Positions 8,242 to 22,249 are shown, counted from the first letter of the stretch. The stretch is 64,000 nucleotides of DNA from Thioalkalivibrio sp. ALJ12 (GCF_000378305.1 NZ_KB899538.1:1210001-1274000), one strand, 5' to 3'. Program-made: numbers and translations. Notes: generated by a model not told the origin, from the sequence alone.

Positions 8242-9825
8242 TTAAAGTGCCAGCGGGGTTCGGCGGTAGAGCTCGGGGGCGGGCGGCTTGAGTTCTTCGG
8301 ATTCCGGGAAGCGCTGCACCAGCTTGTCGTAGTAGCTGCGGATGTTCCGCACGTAGTGGACCGGCTCCCAGCCGCGGGCGTAGCCGTAGCGGGTCTGCTC
8401 GTACCATTCGGACTGCGCCAGACGCGGCAGCCATTGCATCACATCCAGCCAGCGATCCGGGTCGTCGCCGTTGGCGGCCGCCAGGCGCCGGGCATCGTGC
8501 AGATGACCCAGTCCCACGTTGTAGGCAGCCAGCGTCATCCAGGTGCGGTCGGGCTCGGAGATCGATTCCGGCAGCCGTTCCCGCAGGTCGATCAGGTACC
8601 GCGTGCCACCGTCGACGCTCGCGGCCGGATCGGTGCGGTCCTCGACGCCCAGCCCCTCGGCGGTAACCTGGGTCAGCATCATCAGTCCGCGCACGCCGGT
8701 GGGGGAAACTGCATCGGGATTCCAGTGGGATTCCTGGTAGGCCACCGCGGCGATGAAACGCCAATCGAGATCGTGGGTCTCTCCGGCCTCCTCGAACAGC
8801 GGACGAAACTGGTCCAGGCGATGCTCGACGCGGCGCGCGAAGGTCAGGGCATCCACCAGGTCGTGGGTGTCCAGATGGCCGAGATAGCGATCGAGTAGCA
8901 ACTCCAGTTCACGGTTGTCGCGCAGCCTGGCGATGTACTCCTCGGTGGCGTCGATAAGGCTACGATCAAAGCCTGCCGGGAATAGCCAGCGGACCTCGGC
9001 GCTGCGTTCCAGTTCGTGTGCCTGACGCAGGTTCGGGTGCATGCGCCGCAGTCGACGGTACTCCAGGGAATTCATCACTGCGTAGTCGATCTCGCCACGC
9101 TCCAGGGCCTCGCGCAGGGCCTCGGCGTTGGTGTAGGGGATGAGTTCGCCATTGGGCTGGTCCGTTTCTTCGTCGCCGTCCGGGGGGGAGGCGCTCGGGT
9201 CGAATGCCCCCCCCTCGGGCGCTGGCTCGGCCTCGGTTGCTGGATCCGGTGACAACCCCGGCGGGGTTTCCGGTTCCATGCCGACCTCGGCCAGCAAGGG
9301 CTGGCTCAGGCTCTCGGGTACGGGGGCCTGTGCGGTCATGCCGACGCGCGCCCCGGCTGGTATGTCGGTCAGCGCCAGCAGCGGTGTAGCCCGTTCGTTC
9401 TCGTTCCAGAAGACCACGACATGCTTCACGCTCAGGATTTCCGGGCCGGCTTCGATCAACGGATCGTGTGGCGGCACGAGCAGGCCGGCGGCGATGTCGA
9501 TGCGGCGTTGGCGCAAAAGGCGATGGGCGGTGGCGGCGTCGTCCACGCGGGTCACGCGCAGGCGCGTGTCGAGCTCCTCGGCCAGACCGTACAGCAGCTC
9601 CAGCTCGAGTTGGTCCCGCCCGGCGGTGGCGGCGAGCTCGGAGCGGCCCAGGGGGCGCTCGACCAGGGCCACTCGCAACTCGTCACGGAAGGTGAGCTGT
9701 TCCAGCGCCGCTGGCGGGTTGTAGTACACCCGCAGCACGATGGCCGTCAGCAGCACGATGAAGAGCCCCAGTTCGATCTGGCGCCAGGTGCTGCTTGGGG
9801 GGCGGAGTTTCAGATGCGTGCCCAT
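8242..9825 (-). CDS. mltF: Membrane-bound lytic murein transglycosylase F (MltF-like)
   Basis: The 527-residue protein has an N-terminal membrane anchor (about residues 18-34), a solute-binding-protein-like module (about 45-320) and a C-terminal SLT lytic transglycosylase domain. The catalytic Glu is in VAYQESHWNP (E365), followed by GVRGLMMLT and the AAYNVGLGH motif. MltF cleaves peptidoglycan glycan strands to 1,6-anhydro products at the outer membrane; here the first segment looks like a plain anchor rather than a lipobox. An approximately 45-residue Pro/Glu/Asp-rich insertion (182-227) interrupts the binding module, which is not usual for the family. It is transcribed on its own, 67 bp past the diiron oxygenase gene. 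Confidence 0.9.
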   Translation of the reverse strand: MGTHLKLRPPSSTWRQIELGLFIVLLTAIVLRVYYNPPAALEQLTFRDELRVALVERPLGRSELAATAGRDQLELELLYGLAEELDTRLRVTRVDDAATAHRLLRQRRIDIAAGLLVPPHDPLIEAGPEILSVKHVVVFWNENERATPLLALTDIPAGARVGMTAQAPVPESLSQPLLAEVGMEPETPPGLSPDPATEAEPAPEGGAFDPSASPPDGDEETDQPNGELIPYTNAEALREALERGEIDYAVMNSLEYRRLRRMHPNLRQAHELERSAEVRWLFPAGFDRSLIDATEEYIARLRDNRELELLLDRYLGHLDTHDLVDALTFARRVEHRLDQFRPLFEEAGETHDLDWRFIAAVAYQESHWNPDAVSPTGVRGLMMLTQVTAEGLGVEDRTDPAASVDGGTRYLIDLRERLPESISEPDRTWMTLAAYNVGLGHLHDARRLAAANGDDPDRWLDVMQWLPRLAQSEWYEQTRYGYARGWEPVHYVRNIRSYYDKLVQRFPESEELKPPAPELYRRTPLAL

Positions 9826-9892
9826 GGCACTGGATCATACCCAATTGCCCCGGTGGTCACCGGGGATGGTAGGGAAACACGTTCGTGTTTCC

Positions 9893-10753
9893 CTAGCGCC
9901 AGTTCAGCACCAGACCCTGGTCGCGCAGGATCTTGAGCGCGGGGTCAACGCAGGTGTCGATGAAGGAGGCGCGGCGTGGGTTCTCGCGGGCGATGCGGCG
10001 ATAGTCCGGCCCCTCGGGCAGGCCGGCCAGTTCGTAGATGTCGCGGGTGGGGTAGTAGAACGCATGCACGAACTGGCGGAACACGCGGCGCATCAGCGGG
10101 CGGTAGGCCCATTTCTGCCAGGACGGGAGCGTATCCAGATAGGATTCCAGCGTGTCGCGGGCATGCGCCATGTGACGCGCCTCGTCGATCATGTGCCGGG
10201 TCACGATGTCGTCCACCGTCGGGCTGATCGAGTCCTTGTGCTGGCGGATCAGTCGGTTCATGCGATCCGGGACCTCTTCGCCGATCATCACCGCGATCCA
10301 GAAGATCGAGGACTCGAACGGAGAGAAACGACCGACCAGGGTGGCCAGCTTCGGCTTCGGGAACCGGCGTTCCGGCAGGGGCAGTCCGCTGCGGCGCATG
10401 AACTCGATGAACATCAGGCTGTGGCCGGCTTCCTCGCGCAGCTCGTGCAGGCGATAATTCAGCCGGTCCAGACGACCGGCCGAGTGCATGGATATGCGCG
10501 AGATGCGCTCCATGAAAAGGCCTTCCAGCCACAGCGCGCCACTGATGAAGTACAGAAACTCGTATTGCGACAGGCGCCGTTTGCAGGCATCGTCCAGCGC
10601 CGAGTATTCGGGGGTGCCGAAGAGCGAGACAGCCTCCTCCGGGATCCAGAAATCGTCCAGCGACAGCGCGTCCCAGCGCACGTGAGTGAGCGGGTCCTCG
10701 TACGGCTGGCTGTTGCGGCTCAATAGATCGAGCAGCTCCTGCGAGGGATTCAT
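9893..10753 (-). CDS. AurF-like non-haem diiron oxygenase
   Basis: The 286-residue all-helical protein carries the iron-ligand pattern of the AurF (p-aminobenzoate N-oxygenase) group: a Glu in LWLEGLF (E78), ExxH in REEAGHS (E108, H111), a Glu pair in MIGEE (about 159-160), and HxxxExxH in RHMIDEARH (H187, E191, H194). AurF relatives use a carboxylate-bridged diiron centre to oxygenate amines or other substrates. No partner biosynthetic genes are nearby and the substrate is unknown. Neighbours on either side are an MltF-type transglycosylase (same strand) and a divergent DUF1820 gene, about 100 bp away. Confidence 0.82.
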   Translation of the reverse strand: MNPSQELLDLLSRNSQPYEDPLTHVRWDALSLDDFWIPEEAVSLFGTPEYSALDDACKRRLSQYEFLYFISGALWLEGLFMERISRISMHSAGRLDRLNYRLHELREEAGHSLMFIEFMRRSGLPLPERRFPKPKLATLVGRFSPFESSIFWIAVMIGEEVPDRMNRLIRQHKDSISPTVDDIVTRHMIDEARHMAHARDTLESYLDTLPSWQKWAYRPLMRRVFRQFVHAFYYPTRDIYELAGLPEGPDYRRIARENPRRASFIDTCVDPALKILRDQGLVLNWR

Positions 10754-10857
10754 CGAAGGCGTACCGAAGGCGCTGGGCGGTTAAACGCCCGAATCATACC
10801 GGCATTGTCAGTCCGGACCAACGCCAACCCGTTGCAATCTGCGGTTGCTACCCCAAT

Positions 10858-11214
10858 ATGAGTCAAATGAATATGTCCGCCACCCGTTACCGCGTCAGCT
10901 TCCTCAACCAGGGCAAGGTCTACGAGATCTATGCCCGCGAGGTCTATCAGGACGAACTCTACGGCTTTGTCACCGTCGAGGATCTGCTGTTTGGCGAGCG
11001 CTCGCAGGTGGTAGTCGATCCCTCCGAGGAGCGCCTGCGCACCGAGTTCGAGGGGGTCGAACGCTTCCATGTGCCGATGCATGCGCTGATCCGGATTGAC
11101 GAGGTCGCGGCCGTCGGCACGCCCCGTATCCGGGACGCCAGCCAGGACAGTGGCAATGTCCACGCCTTCCCGTCGCTCCCCAGCCGCGGCCCGGGCAAGC
11201 CCTCGGACGGCTGA
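10858..11214 (+). CDS. DUF1820 family protein
   Basis: This small 118-residue protein matches what I recognise as the DUF1820 family of gammaproteobacteria. A conserved N-terminal half reads YRVSFLNQGKVYEIYAR and GFVTVEDLLFGE; the variable C-terminus is rich in Ser, Pro and Gly. No catalytic motif or signal peptide is visible, so it is probably cytoplasmic. Three in-frame ATGs lie within the first six codons (10858, 10867, 10873), so the exact start is uncertain by a few residues. It is transcribed divergently from the diiron oxygenase gene and upstream of tRNA-Ser. Function is unknown. Confidence 0.8.
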   Translation: MSQMNMSATRYRVSFLNQGKVYEIYAREVYQDELYGFVTVEDLLFGERSQVVVDPSEERLRTEFEGVERFHVPMHALIRIDEVAAVGTPRIRDASQDSGNVHAFPSLPSRGPGKPSDG

Positions 11215-11238
11215 TGGTGCCCGTGTCGGGTGTCCGCA

Positions 11239-11267
11239 TTGCTAACCGACCGCCGCTGGTTTACCCT
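11239..11267 (+). promoter_or_regulatory. Candidate sigma-70 promoter of tRNA-Ser
   Basis: TTGCTA (11239-11244) and TACCCT (11262-11267) are separated by 17 bases and lie about 40 bases upstream of the mature tRNA end. Similarity to the -35 and -10 consensus is moderate. Confidence 0.45.
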
Positions 11268-11307
11268 TTCGCGCTTCGCGTAGGCCAGTGCCTTCGCGGG
11301 ACAAACC

Positions 11308-11398
11308 GGAGAGGTGGCCGAGCGGTCGAAGGCGCACGCCTGGAAAGTGTGTATACGGTAACCCCGTATCGAGGGTTCGAATCCCTCCCTCTCCGCCA
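11308..11398 (+). tRNA. tRNA-Ser (anticodon GGA)
   Basis: This is a class II tRNA with acceptor stem ggagagg paired to cctctcc, discriminator G and encoded CCA. The anticodon stem cacgc/gtgtg carries loop ctggaaa, giving anticodon GGA. A long variable arm (tatacgg..ccgtat) and a T-arm with gggttcgaatccc complete the cloverleaf. The 91 bases include the CCA. Confidence 0.97.
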
Positions 11399-11407
11399 GA
11401 TTCAAGC

Positions 11408-11430
11408 AAGGGGGCCCGAGTGGCCCCTTT
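11408..11430 (+). terminator. Terminator hairpin after tRNA-Ser
   Basis: ggggcc, cgagt and ggcccc form a stem-loop followed by ttt, 10 bases beyond the tRNA CCA end. The same hairpin recurs at 11593-11615 within a duplicated copy of this segment. Confidence 0.65.
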
Positions 11431-11454
11431 CGCATGTCTGGCCCCGGAGCTATC

Positions 11455-11474
11455 GGGATTCGAACCCTCGATAC
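11455..11474 (-). repeat. 20-bp inverted copy of the tRNA-Ser T-arm
   Basis: gggattcgaaccctcgatac here is the exact reverse complement of tRNA-Ser positions 11366-11385. The pair forms a 20-bp perfect inverted repeat that starts inside the tRNA and ends in the spacer of the direct repeat. Confidence 0.9.
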
Positions 11475-11904
11475 ATGAGAAAGCCGGGTTCGACGGGTGA
11501 CGCGCCGCGGCACCCGAACGTCGCCGCAGGCGACGACCCGGAGGGCGAGGCACGCGGTGCCGAGTAGTCCCTCCCTCTCCGCCAGATTCAGCAAGGGGGG
11601 CCGGGTGGCCCCTTTCGCATGTCTGGCCCCGAGGTGCTGTGATGTGATCCTCCCGGACAGGGCCGTATTTAAAGGCGTTCCACGAGGGCGCAGCGGCCAT
11701 TCTCGTTGGACGTCGTGCGCGGCGCTCGCGTACACTTGCAGGCGTAACCGCACCCGTCACTCAGCCGCCGAACCGTTGTCCGAATGCGGGGTCCAGCCCC
11801 GGTAGACGGTGCGGGCGAGGTCGGGTCAAAGATCCCGAATGAATCGCAGTATCGCCGCCGGCAAATGGCCTGGCGGCCTCGACCCAGACCATCCGGAGGT
11901 CCCC

Positions 11905-13038
11905 GTGTCCGCGCCCGCTCTGCTCGTCCTGGAAGATGGCACTGTGTTTCATGGTCAGGCGATTGGCGCCCTGGGCCAGACGGTCGGCGAGGTGGTATTC
12001 AACACCGCGATGACCGGTTATCAGGAGATCCTGACGGATCCCTCCTACCACCGGCAGATGGTCACGCTGACCTATCCGCATATCGGCAACACCGGTACCA
12101 ACCCGGAGGATGACGAGTCCGCACGCGCCCATGCCGCCGGGCTGATCATTCGCGACCTGCCGCCGCTGGTGTCGAACTGGCGTTCGCGCGAGTCGCTGCC
12201 GGATTACCTGCTGCGTCACGGCATCGTGGCGATCAGCGGGATCGATACCCGCAAGCTGACCCGTATCCTGCGCGAGAAGGGCGCGCTGAACGGCTGCATC
12301 CAGGCCGGCGATGTGGACGAGGCCGCGGCCCTGGCGGCCGCGCGCGAGTTCCCCGGCATCAAGGGTATGGACCTGGCGCGCGAGGTCACCACGCGCAGCC
12401 GTTATGAATGGCTGGAGGGTACCTGGCAGCTCGGCGAGGAGCCGGCGCGGGTGAACCCGGAGCAGGCCGAGTTTCATGTGGTGGCCTACGACTTCGGCAT
12501 GAAGCAGAACATCCTGCGCAAACTGGCAGACCGTGGCTGTCGCGTGACCGTGGTGCCGGCCGAGACGCCGGTGGACGAGGTGATGGAGCTGAAGCCCGAC
12601 GGCGTGTTCCTGTCCAACGGCCCGGGTGACCCCGAGCCCTGCACCTACGCGATCGAGGCGATCCGCGACATCTGCGAGCGCAAGCTGCCGCTGTTCGGCA
12701 TCTGCCTCGGGCATCAGCTGCTGGGCATCGCCAGCGGCGGCAAGAGCGTGAAAATGAAGTTCGGCCATCACGGGGCGAACCACCCGATCCGACACGAGGA
12801 AAGTGGGCGGGTGATGATCTCGTCGCAGAACCACGGTTTTGCGATCGACGAGGACAACCTGCCCGATACGCTGACGCCGACCTACCGGTCGCTGTTCGAC
12901 GGCACGCTGCAGGGGATCGCCCGCACCGACTGCCCGGCCTTCAGCCTGCAGGGGCACCCCGAGGCCAGCCCGGGCCCGCACGACGTGTCCCCGGCGTTCG
13001 ACGACTTCGTCGAGATGATGCGCGCCGCGCGCAGCTAA
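11905..13038 (+). CDS. carA: Carbamoyl-phosphate synthase small (glutaminase) subunit
   Basis: CarA hydrolyses glutamine and passes ammonia to CarB for carbamoyl phosphate synthesis, feeding pyrimidines and arginine. The class I glutamine amidotransferase triad is visible: Cys267 in FGICLGHQ, and His351/Glu353 in [12 protein letters not shown] place the start at GTG 11905, preceded by ggaggt at 11895-11900, giving 377 residues as in the family (E. coli 382). An upstream in-frame ATG at 11809 would add 32 residues without homology. A TACACT -10-like hexamer lies at 11731-11736. The partner gene carB follows after 46 bp. Confidence 0.95.
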   Translation: MSAPALLVLEDGTVFHGQAIGALGQTVGEVVFNTAMTGYQEILTDPSYHRQMVTLTYPHIGNTGTNPEDDESARAHAAGLIIRDLPPLVSNWRSRESLPDYLLRHGIVAISGIDTRKLTRILREKGALNGCIQAGDVDEAAALAAAREFPGIKGMDLAREVTTRSRYEWLEGTWQLGEEPARVNPEQAEFHVVAYDFGMKQNILRKLADRGCRVTVVPAETPVDEVMELKPDGVFLSNGPGDPEPCTYAIEAIRDICERKLPLFGICLGHQLLGIASGGKSVKMKFGHHGANHPIRHEESGRVMISSQNHGFAIDEDNLPDTLTPTYRSLFDGTLQGIARTDCPAFSLQGHPEASPGPHDVSPAFDDFVEMMRAARS

Positions 13039-13084
13039 AGCACCTCCCGAATTTCCGATTTCGACAGCCTGCGAGAGCCGTCAC

Positions 13085-16314
<3,230 letters not shown>

Positions 16315-16318
<4 letters not shown>

Positions 16319-16794
16319 ACAAGACCCCGTTGACCGTCACCGGCGCTGAGAAGATGAAGGCGGAGCTGAAGAAGCTGAAAGGCGAGGATCGCCCGCGGGT
16401 GGTGAATGCGATCGCCGATGCGCGCGAACACGGTGACCTGAAGGAAAACGCCGAATACCACGCTGCACGCGAGCAGCAGAGCTTCATCGAGGGTCGCATC
16501 CGCGAGCTGGAGGGCAAGCTCTCCAATGCCCAGATCATCGACGTCACGGCCCTGCCGCAGACGGGCAAGGTCGTGTTCGGTGTGACTGTGGTGCTCGAGG
16601 CGACCGAGGACGGGCGCAAGGTGACCTACAAGATCGTTGGCGAGGACGAGGCCGACATCAAACAGAACATGATTTCGGTGTCCTCGCCGATCGCGCGCGC
16701 GCTGATCGGCAAGGAAGAGGGCGATGTCGTGACCGTCCAGGCGCCGGGCGGCGAGACGGAGTACGAGATCCTCGAGGTGCGCTACGTCAACTGA
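16315..16794 (+). CDS. greA: Transcription elongation factor GreA
   Basis: The 159-residue protein has the GreA plan: an N-terminal antiparallel coiled coil (about residues 1-75) with the acidic tip region in [14 protein letters not shown], followed by an FKBP-like C-terminal domain ending in YEILEVRYV. GreA enters the secondary channel of RNA polymerase and stimulates cleavage of backtracked transcripts. The ATG overlaps the carB stop (ATGA), with ggaggg upstream inside carB. Downstream, the gene converges on yhbY. Confidence 0.96.
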
Positions 16795-16801
16795 CGTAGC
16801 G
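16780..16801. terminator. Palindrome at the greA stop codon, possible terminator between convergent genes
   Basis: cgctacgtca and tgacgtagcg are exact reverse complements separated by two bases and straddle the greA TGA. There is no T-run, so intrinsic termination is uncertain. The position between convergent greA and yhbY is what suggests it. Confidence 0.35.
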
Positions 16802-16815
16802 GCCTGCGGCTGGGA

Positions 16816-17115
16816 TCAGGCCGGGTCGAGGGTCACCTTGGGCTCGTCCGGATTGCGCCGGAACAGGGTTGCCACGTAGCCGATTCGCTGGACCAGGGCC
16901 GCACCCGTGCGTTCGCACAGGTCCTCGACCGTGCCATTGCGGGCCTCGCGGTCGCCGATATTGACCTTGATCTTGACCAGTTCGTGATGTGCCAGTGCCT
17001 GTTCCAGCTCCTTGACCACGGCGTCCGTCAGGCCATTGCGGCCGATGGTTACGATGGGCTTGCGCGGGTGGGCGAGGCTGCGCAGGTGGCGGCGTTGCGC
17101 GTCGGTCAGATTCAC
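16816..17115 (-). CDS. yhbY: Ribosome assembly RNA-binding protein YhbY (CRM domain)
   Basis: This approximately 99-residue CRS1/YhbY-domain protein contains LRSLAHPRKPIVTIGRNGLT, the ELEQALAHHELVKIKV core and a late GYVATLFRRN. The family binds pre-50S particles. I chose the GTG at 17115 because the residues after it (NLTDAQRRHLRSLAHP) align with the start of E. coli YhbY. Upstream in-frame starts would add up to 27 unrelated residues and overlap the divergent rlmE. The divergent arrangement with rlmE-ftsH and the position after greA are conserved in gammaproteobacteria. Confidence 0.92.
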   Translation of the reverse strand: MNLTDAQRRHLRSLAHPRKPIVTIGRNGLTDAVVKELEQALAHHELVKIKVNIGDREARNGTVEDLCERTGAALVQRIGYVATLFRRNPDEPKVTLDPA

Positions 17116-17188
17116 GTGGGATTCGATTCGGTATTGGAACACGGAAATTGTAGCACGCGGATCGCGTGCCTGAGCCAGGAGAACCTCG

Positions 17189-17815
17189 GTGCCCAAGCGT
17201 AGCCGTTCCAGTCAACGCTGGCTGAAGGAGCACTTTGACGACCCGTACGTGCAGCGGGCGCAGCAGGAGGGCTACCGCGGTCGCGCCGTGTACAAGCTGC
17301 AGGAGATCGACGAACGTGACCGGCTGCTCAAACCGGGCATGCGCGTGGTCGACCTGGGGGCGGCACCGGGCGGCTGGACGCAGTACGCCGCCCAGAAGAT
17401 CGGTCGCAAGGGGGTGCTCGTGGCCTCCGACATCCTGCCGATGGACCCCGTGCCCGGTGCCACGATCATTACCGGTGACTTTCGCGAGGATGCGGTCCTG
17501 GGGGCGATCCTGGAGGCGCTGGACGGGCAGCGCGCGGACCTTGTGCTTTCCGATATGGCCCCCAACCTAACCGGTACGGATGCCATCGACCAGCCGCGGT
17601 CGATCCACTTGTGCGAGCTGGCGCTGGAGTTGGCCTGCGATGTGCTGAACCCTCGGGGTGCGATGCTGGTCAAGTTGTTTCAGGGTGAGGGATCGGACGC
17701 CTACCTGGCCGAGGTACGGCGCCGGTTCGAGAAGGTGCAGGTGCGCAAACCGCAAGCCTCGCGCCCACGGTCACGCGAAGTGTACGTATTGGCGCGCGGC
17801 CCTCGGGATGTGTAA
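17189..17815 (+). CDS. rlmE: 23S rRNA 2'-O-ribose U2552 methyltransferase RlmE (FtsJ/RrmJ)
   Basis: The 208-residue protein carries SAM motif [13 protein letters not shown] (about 53-65) and the K-D-K-E catalytic tetrad: K36 (AVYKLQE), D122 (SDMAPN), K162 (LVKLFQGEG) and E197 (SREVYVLAR). It methylates U2552 in the A-loop of 23S rRNA late in 50S assembly. A GTG start is used with aggag 9 bases upstream. ftsH follows 45 bp later, as in E. coli. Confidence 0.96.
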   Translation: MPKRSRSSQRWLKEHFDDPYVQRAQQEGYRGRAVYKLQEIDERDRLLKPGMRVVDLGAAPGGWTQYAAQKIGRKGVLVASDILPMDPVPGATIITGDFREDAVLGAILEALDGQRADLVLSDMAPNLTGTDAIDQPRSIHLCELALELACDVLNPRGAMLVKLFQGEGSDAYLAEVRRRFEKVQVRKPQASRPRSREVYVLARGPRDV

Positions 17816-17860
17816 AGCTCGCGAGAATCCACGTAGGTAAAAGTTTTTCGAGGTGGCGTT

Positions 17861-19813
<1,953 letters not shown>

Positions 19814-19852
19814 TCGAGCGAGGTATCACTCCGGTGGCGAAAGGCCACCATG

Positions 19853-19881
19853 GGCCGCCAGGGACTCCTTGGCGGCCTTTT
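19853..19881 (+). terminator. Rho-independent terminator between ftsH and folP
   Basis: ggccgcca and tggcggcc pair across a 9-base loop and are followed by tttt. The hairpin sits 40 bp past the ftsH stop and just ahead of the folP ribosome-binding site, so folP may depend on readthrough or a local promoter. Confidence 0.8.
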
Positions 19882-19903
19882 CATTTGGCGGGGAGGCAAA
19901 GAC

Positions 19904-20797
19904 ATGGGCATGGATACGGAAGGCGCGCCTGCGGTCCTGCGCTGCGGAAGGCACCGGCTGGCGCTGGATCGCCCGCGGATCATGGGCATCCTGAATGTCA
20001 CGCCCGATTCGTTCTCCGATGGCGGCGCACATCAGCGTGTGGAACAGGCCCTGGAGCATGCCCGCACGATGGTGGAGCAGGGCGCTGACCTGATCGATAT
20101 CGGGGGCGAGTCGACGCGTCCGGGGGCGCAGCCGGTCGCACTGGACGAGGAACGGCGGCGGGTGTTGCCCGTGGTCGAGGCCCTTGCCGCGGAACTGGAT
20201 GTCCCGCTGTCGGTGGACACGATGAAGCCGGCCCTGATGCCCGAGGCCGTGGCGGCGGGGGCTACGCTGCTGAACGACGTTAACGGGTTTCGCGCCGAGG
20301 GGGCCTGGGAGGCTGCCGTGGCCGCCGCCCGCGAGCAGGGCGTCGCCCTGTGCGCGATGCACATGCAGGGGGAGCCGCAGTCCATGCAGCAGGCCCCGCA
20401 CTACAATGACGTCGCGCGGGAGGTGGGCGCGTTTCTGCGCGATCGGCGCGAGGCGTTTGCGCGCGACGGCGTGCCAGCCGAGCAGTTGCTGCTGGACCCG
20501 GGCTTCGGATTCGGCAAGACGCTGGAGCACAACCTGGCACTCTTCCATGCGCTGCCCGCGCTGGCCGAGCTCGGGTCCCCGCTGCTGGTGGGGGTCTCGC
20601 GCAAGTCGATGATTGGTGCCCTGCTGGGGGATTGCCCGGTGCAGGAACGTGACGCCGGTTCCGCGATTGCCGCGTTACTGGCGGCGCAGGCCGGCGCGCG
20701 TGTCCTGCGTGTGCACGATGTCGCAGGGACACACGATGCGCTGGCGCTATACTCCGCACTGACACCACAGGCGTGGCGGGGCTCCCGTCAGTCGTGA
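19904..20797 (+). CDS. folP: Dihydropteroate synthase
   Basis: FolP condenses p-aminobenzoate with dihydropterin pyrophosphate in folate synthesis. The 297-residue TIM-barrel protein shows all signature loops: IMGILNVTPDSFSDGG, DIGGESTRPGAQP, DPGFGFGKTLEHN and GVSRKSMIG. I start it at ATG 19904, behind ggagg (7-base spacing). An in-frame ATG at 19850 lies inside the ftsH terminator and would add an unlikely leader. glmM follows 33 bp downstream, the common folP-glmM pairing. Confidence 0.95.
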   Translation: MGMDTEGAPAVLRCGRHRLALDRPRIMGILNVTPDSFSDGGAHQRVEQALEHARTMVEQGADLIDIGGESTRPGAQPVALDEERRRVLPVVEALAAELDVPLSVDTMKPALMPEAVAAGATLLNDVNGFRAEGAWEAAVAAAREQGVALCAMHMQGEPQSMQQAPHYNDVAREVGAFLRDRREAFARDGVPAEQLLLDPGFGFGKTLEHNLALFHALPALAELGSPLLVGVSRKSMIGALLGDCPVQERDAGSAIAALLAAQAGARVLRVHDVAGTHDALALYSALTPQAWRGSRQS

Positions 20798-20830
20798 TTC
20801 GTATTCAGTATTAAGGGAGAAGCAAGCGGC

Positions 20831-22171
20831 ATGGGGCGTTATTTCGGCACCGACGGGATTCGTGGGCGTACAGGCGACTGGCCGATGACGCCCGAATTCG
20901 CGCTGCGTCTGGGCTATGCGGTAGGCGAGGTGCTGGGCGCGCGGGCCCAGCGTCAGGGTCCGGTGCTCGTGGGGAAGGACACCCGGGTCTCGGGCTACAT
21001 GTTCGAGTCTGCCCTGCAGGCCGGGTTGTCGGCTGCGGGCCTGGATGTCGCCCTGCTGGGGCCGATGCCGACCCCCGCAGTGGCCTATCTCACGCGGACC
21101 TTCCGTGCGACCGCCGGTGTGGTGATCAGCGCCTCGCACAACCCGTTTCACGATAACGGCTTCAAGTTCTTCACCCCGGAGGGCGACAAGCTCGCGGATG
21201 CGGTGGAGGAGGCTATCGAGGCACGGCTAGAAGAGCCGCAGCGCTCGGTGGACGGGGCCCACCTCGGCAAGGCCGTCCGTATCGCCGATGCCGCCGGGCG
21301 TTACATCGAGTTCTGCAAGAGCGCGATCCCGGCGCGCTCCGAGCTGCGCGGCCTGCGTGTCGTGGTCGATTGTGCCCACGGCGCGACCTACAACGTCGCC
21401 CCGCCGGTATTCGAGGAACTCGGGGCCGAGGTGGAAGTCCTGGGTGCCCGCCCGGATGGCTATAACATCAACGCCGGCGTGGGCGCGCTGTACCCGGAGG
21501 TCGTGGCCGAGCAGGTGAAGGCCTCCGGGGCTGACCTCGGGATCGCCCTCGATGGGGACGGTGACCGCGTGATCCTGGCCGATGCGAACGGCAACGTGGT
21601 CGATGGTGACCAGATCCTGGGGATTCTCGCCCTCGATCGCCAGCAGTCGGGCCTGCTCCAGGGCGGCGTGGTCGGTACCCTGATGACCAACCTTGGGCTC
21701 GAGAATGCCCTGGGCGAGCACGGGATCCCGTTTATTCGCGCCAAGGTGGGTGATCGCTACGTGCTCGAGGAGCTGCGTCAGCGCGCCTGGATGCTGGGCG
21801 GAGAGGGATCCGGGCACATCGTCTGCCTGGAGCACACGACGACCGGTGACGGGACCGTTGCGGCATTGCAGGTCGCCCACCTGATGCATCGCACCGGCTG
21901 CTCGCTCGCGGAGCTCGCGGCGAAGATCCCGAAGCTCCCGCAGTGCCTCGTGAACGTCCCGGTCTCGGGCAAGGCCAATGGCTGTCTGGAGGCGCCCACC
22001 GTGCGCTCCGAGGTCGCCGCGGTTGAGGCCGAGTTGGGTGCGCACGGGCGTGTCCTGCTGCGCCCGTCCGGTACCGAGCCCCTGGTGCGCGTGATGGTCG
22101 AGGCCGAGGACGAAGTCATTACCCGTCAGGCCGCCGAGCGCATCGCCGACAGCATCCGCGCGGCTGTTTGA
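20831..22171 (+). CDS. glmM: Phosphoglucosamine mutase
   Basis: GlmM converts glucosamine-6-phosphate to glucosamine-1-phosphate for UDP-GlcNAc and hence peptidoglycan and LPS. The 446-residue protein opens with YFGTDGIRG and has the phosphoserine loop ISASHNP with Ser102. The metal-binding DGDGDR and sugar-binding GEGSGH loops follow, with [14 protein letters not shown] at the C-terminus. Length and residue spacing match E. coli GlmM. A ribosome-binding-like gggagaag lies upstream of the ATG. Confidence 0.97.
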   Translation: MGRYFGTDGIRGRTGDWPMTPEFALRLGYAVGEVLGARAQRQGPVLVGKDTRVSGYMFESALQAGLSAAGLDVALLGPMPTPAVAYLTRTFRATAGVVISASHNPFHDNGFKFFTPEGDKLADAVEEAIEARLEEPQRSVDGAHLGKAVRIADAAGRYIEFCKSAIPARSELRGLRVVVDCAHGATYNVAPPVFEELGAEVEVLGARPDGYNINAGVGALYPEVVAEQVKASGADLGIALDGDGDRVILADANGNVVDGDQILGILALDRQQSGLLQGGVVGTLMTNLGLENALGEHGIPFIRAKVGDRYVLEELRQRAWMLGGEGSGHIVCLEHTTTGDGTVAALQVAHLMHRTGCSLAELAAKIPKLPQCLVNVPVSGKANGCLEAPTVRSEVAAVEAELGAHGRVLLRPSGTEPLVRVMVEAEDEVITRQAAERIADSIRAAV

Positions 22172-22249
22172 TCCCGGTCTGCGGGCGTCGTCGGCCGATG
22201 GGTGATTCTTCACGGGACAGGCCGCCCGTTTGCCCGGACCTGGGCTCGG

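Larger units (their letters stand above)
11382..11631. repeat. Direct repeat of the tRNA-Ser 3' end plus terminator, flanking 121 bp
   Basis: The segment running from the last 17 bases of tRNA-Ser through its terminator and into tctggccccg (11382-11446) recurs almost unchanged at 11568-11631. It thus makes an approximately 65-bp direct repeat around a 121-bp spacer. The duplication starts inside the tRNA T-arm/acceptor region, as attachment-site duplications at tRNA genes do, but the spacer holds no integrase or other gene. The spacer also contains an inverted T-arm copy (see separate entry). The rest of the interval up to carA (11632-11904) shows no gene. Confidence 0.85.

Noticed and set aside
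11447-11567. The 121-bp spacer between tRNA-Ser repeats as a mini mobile element
   Set aside because: It has no terminal inverted repeats of its own beyond the T-arm copy and no gene; it can only be called a possible scar.
10959-11753. Minus-strand open frame crossing tRNA-Ser (contains EREGFEPSIRGYR-type text)
   Set aside because: This peptide is the antisense translation of the tRNA-Ser T-arm, a well-known misannotation pattern; no protein is likely.
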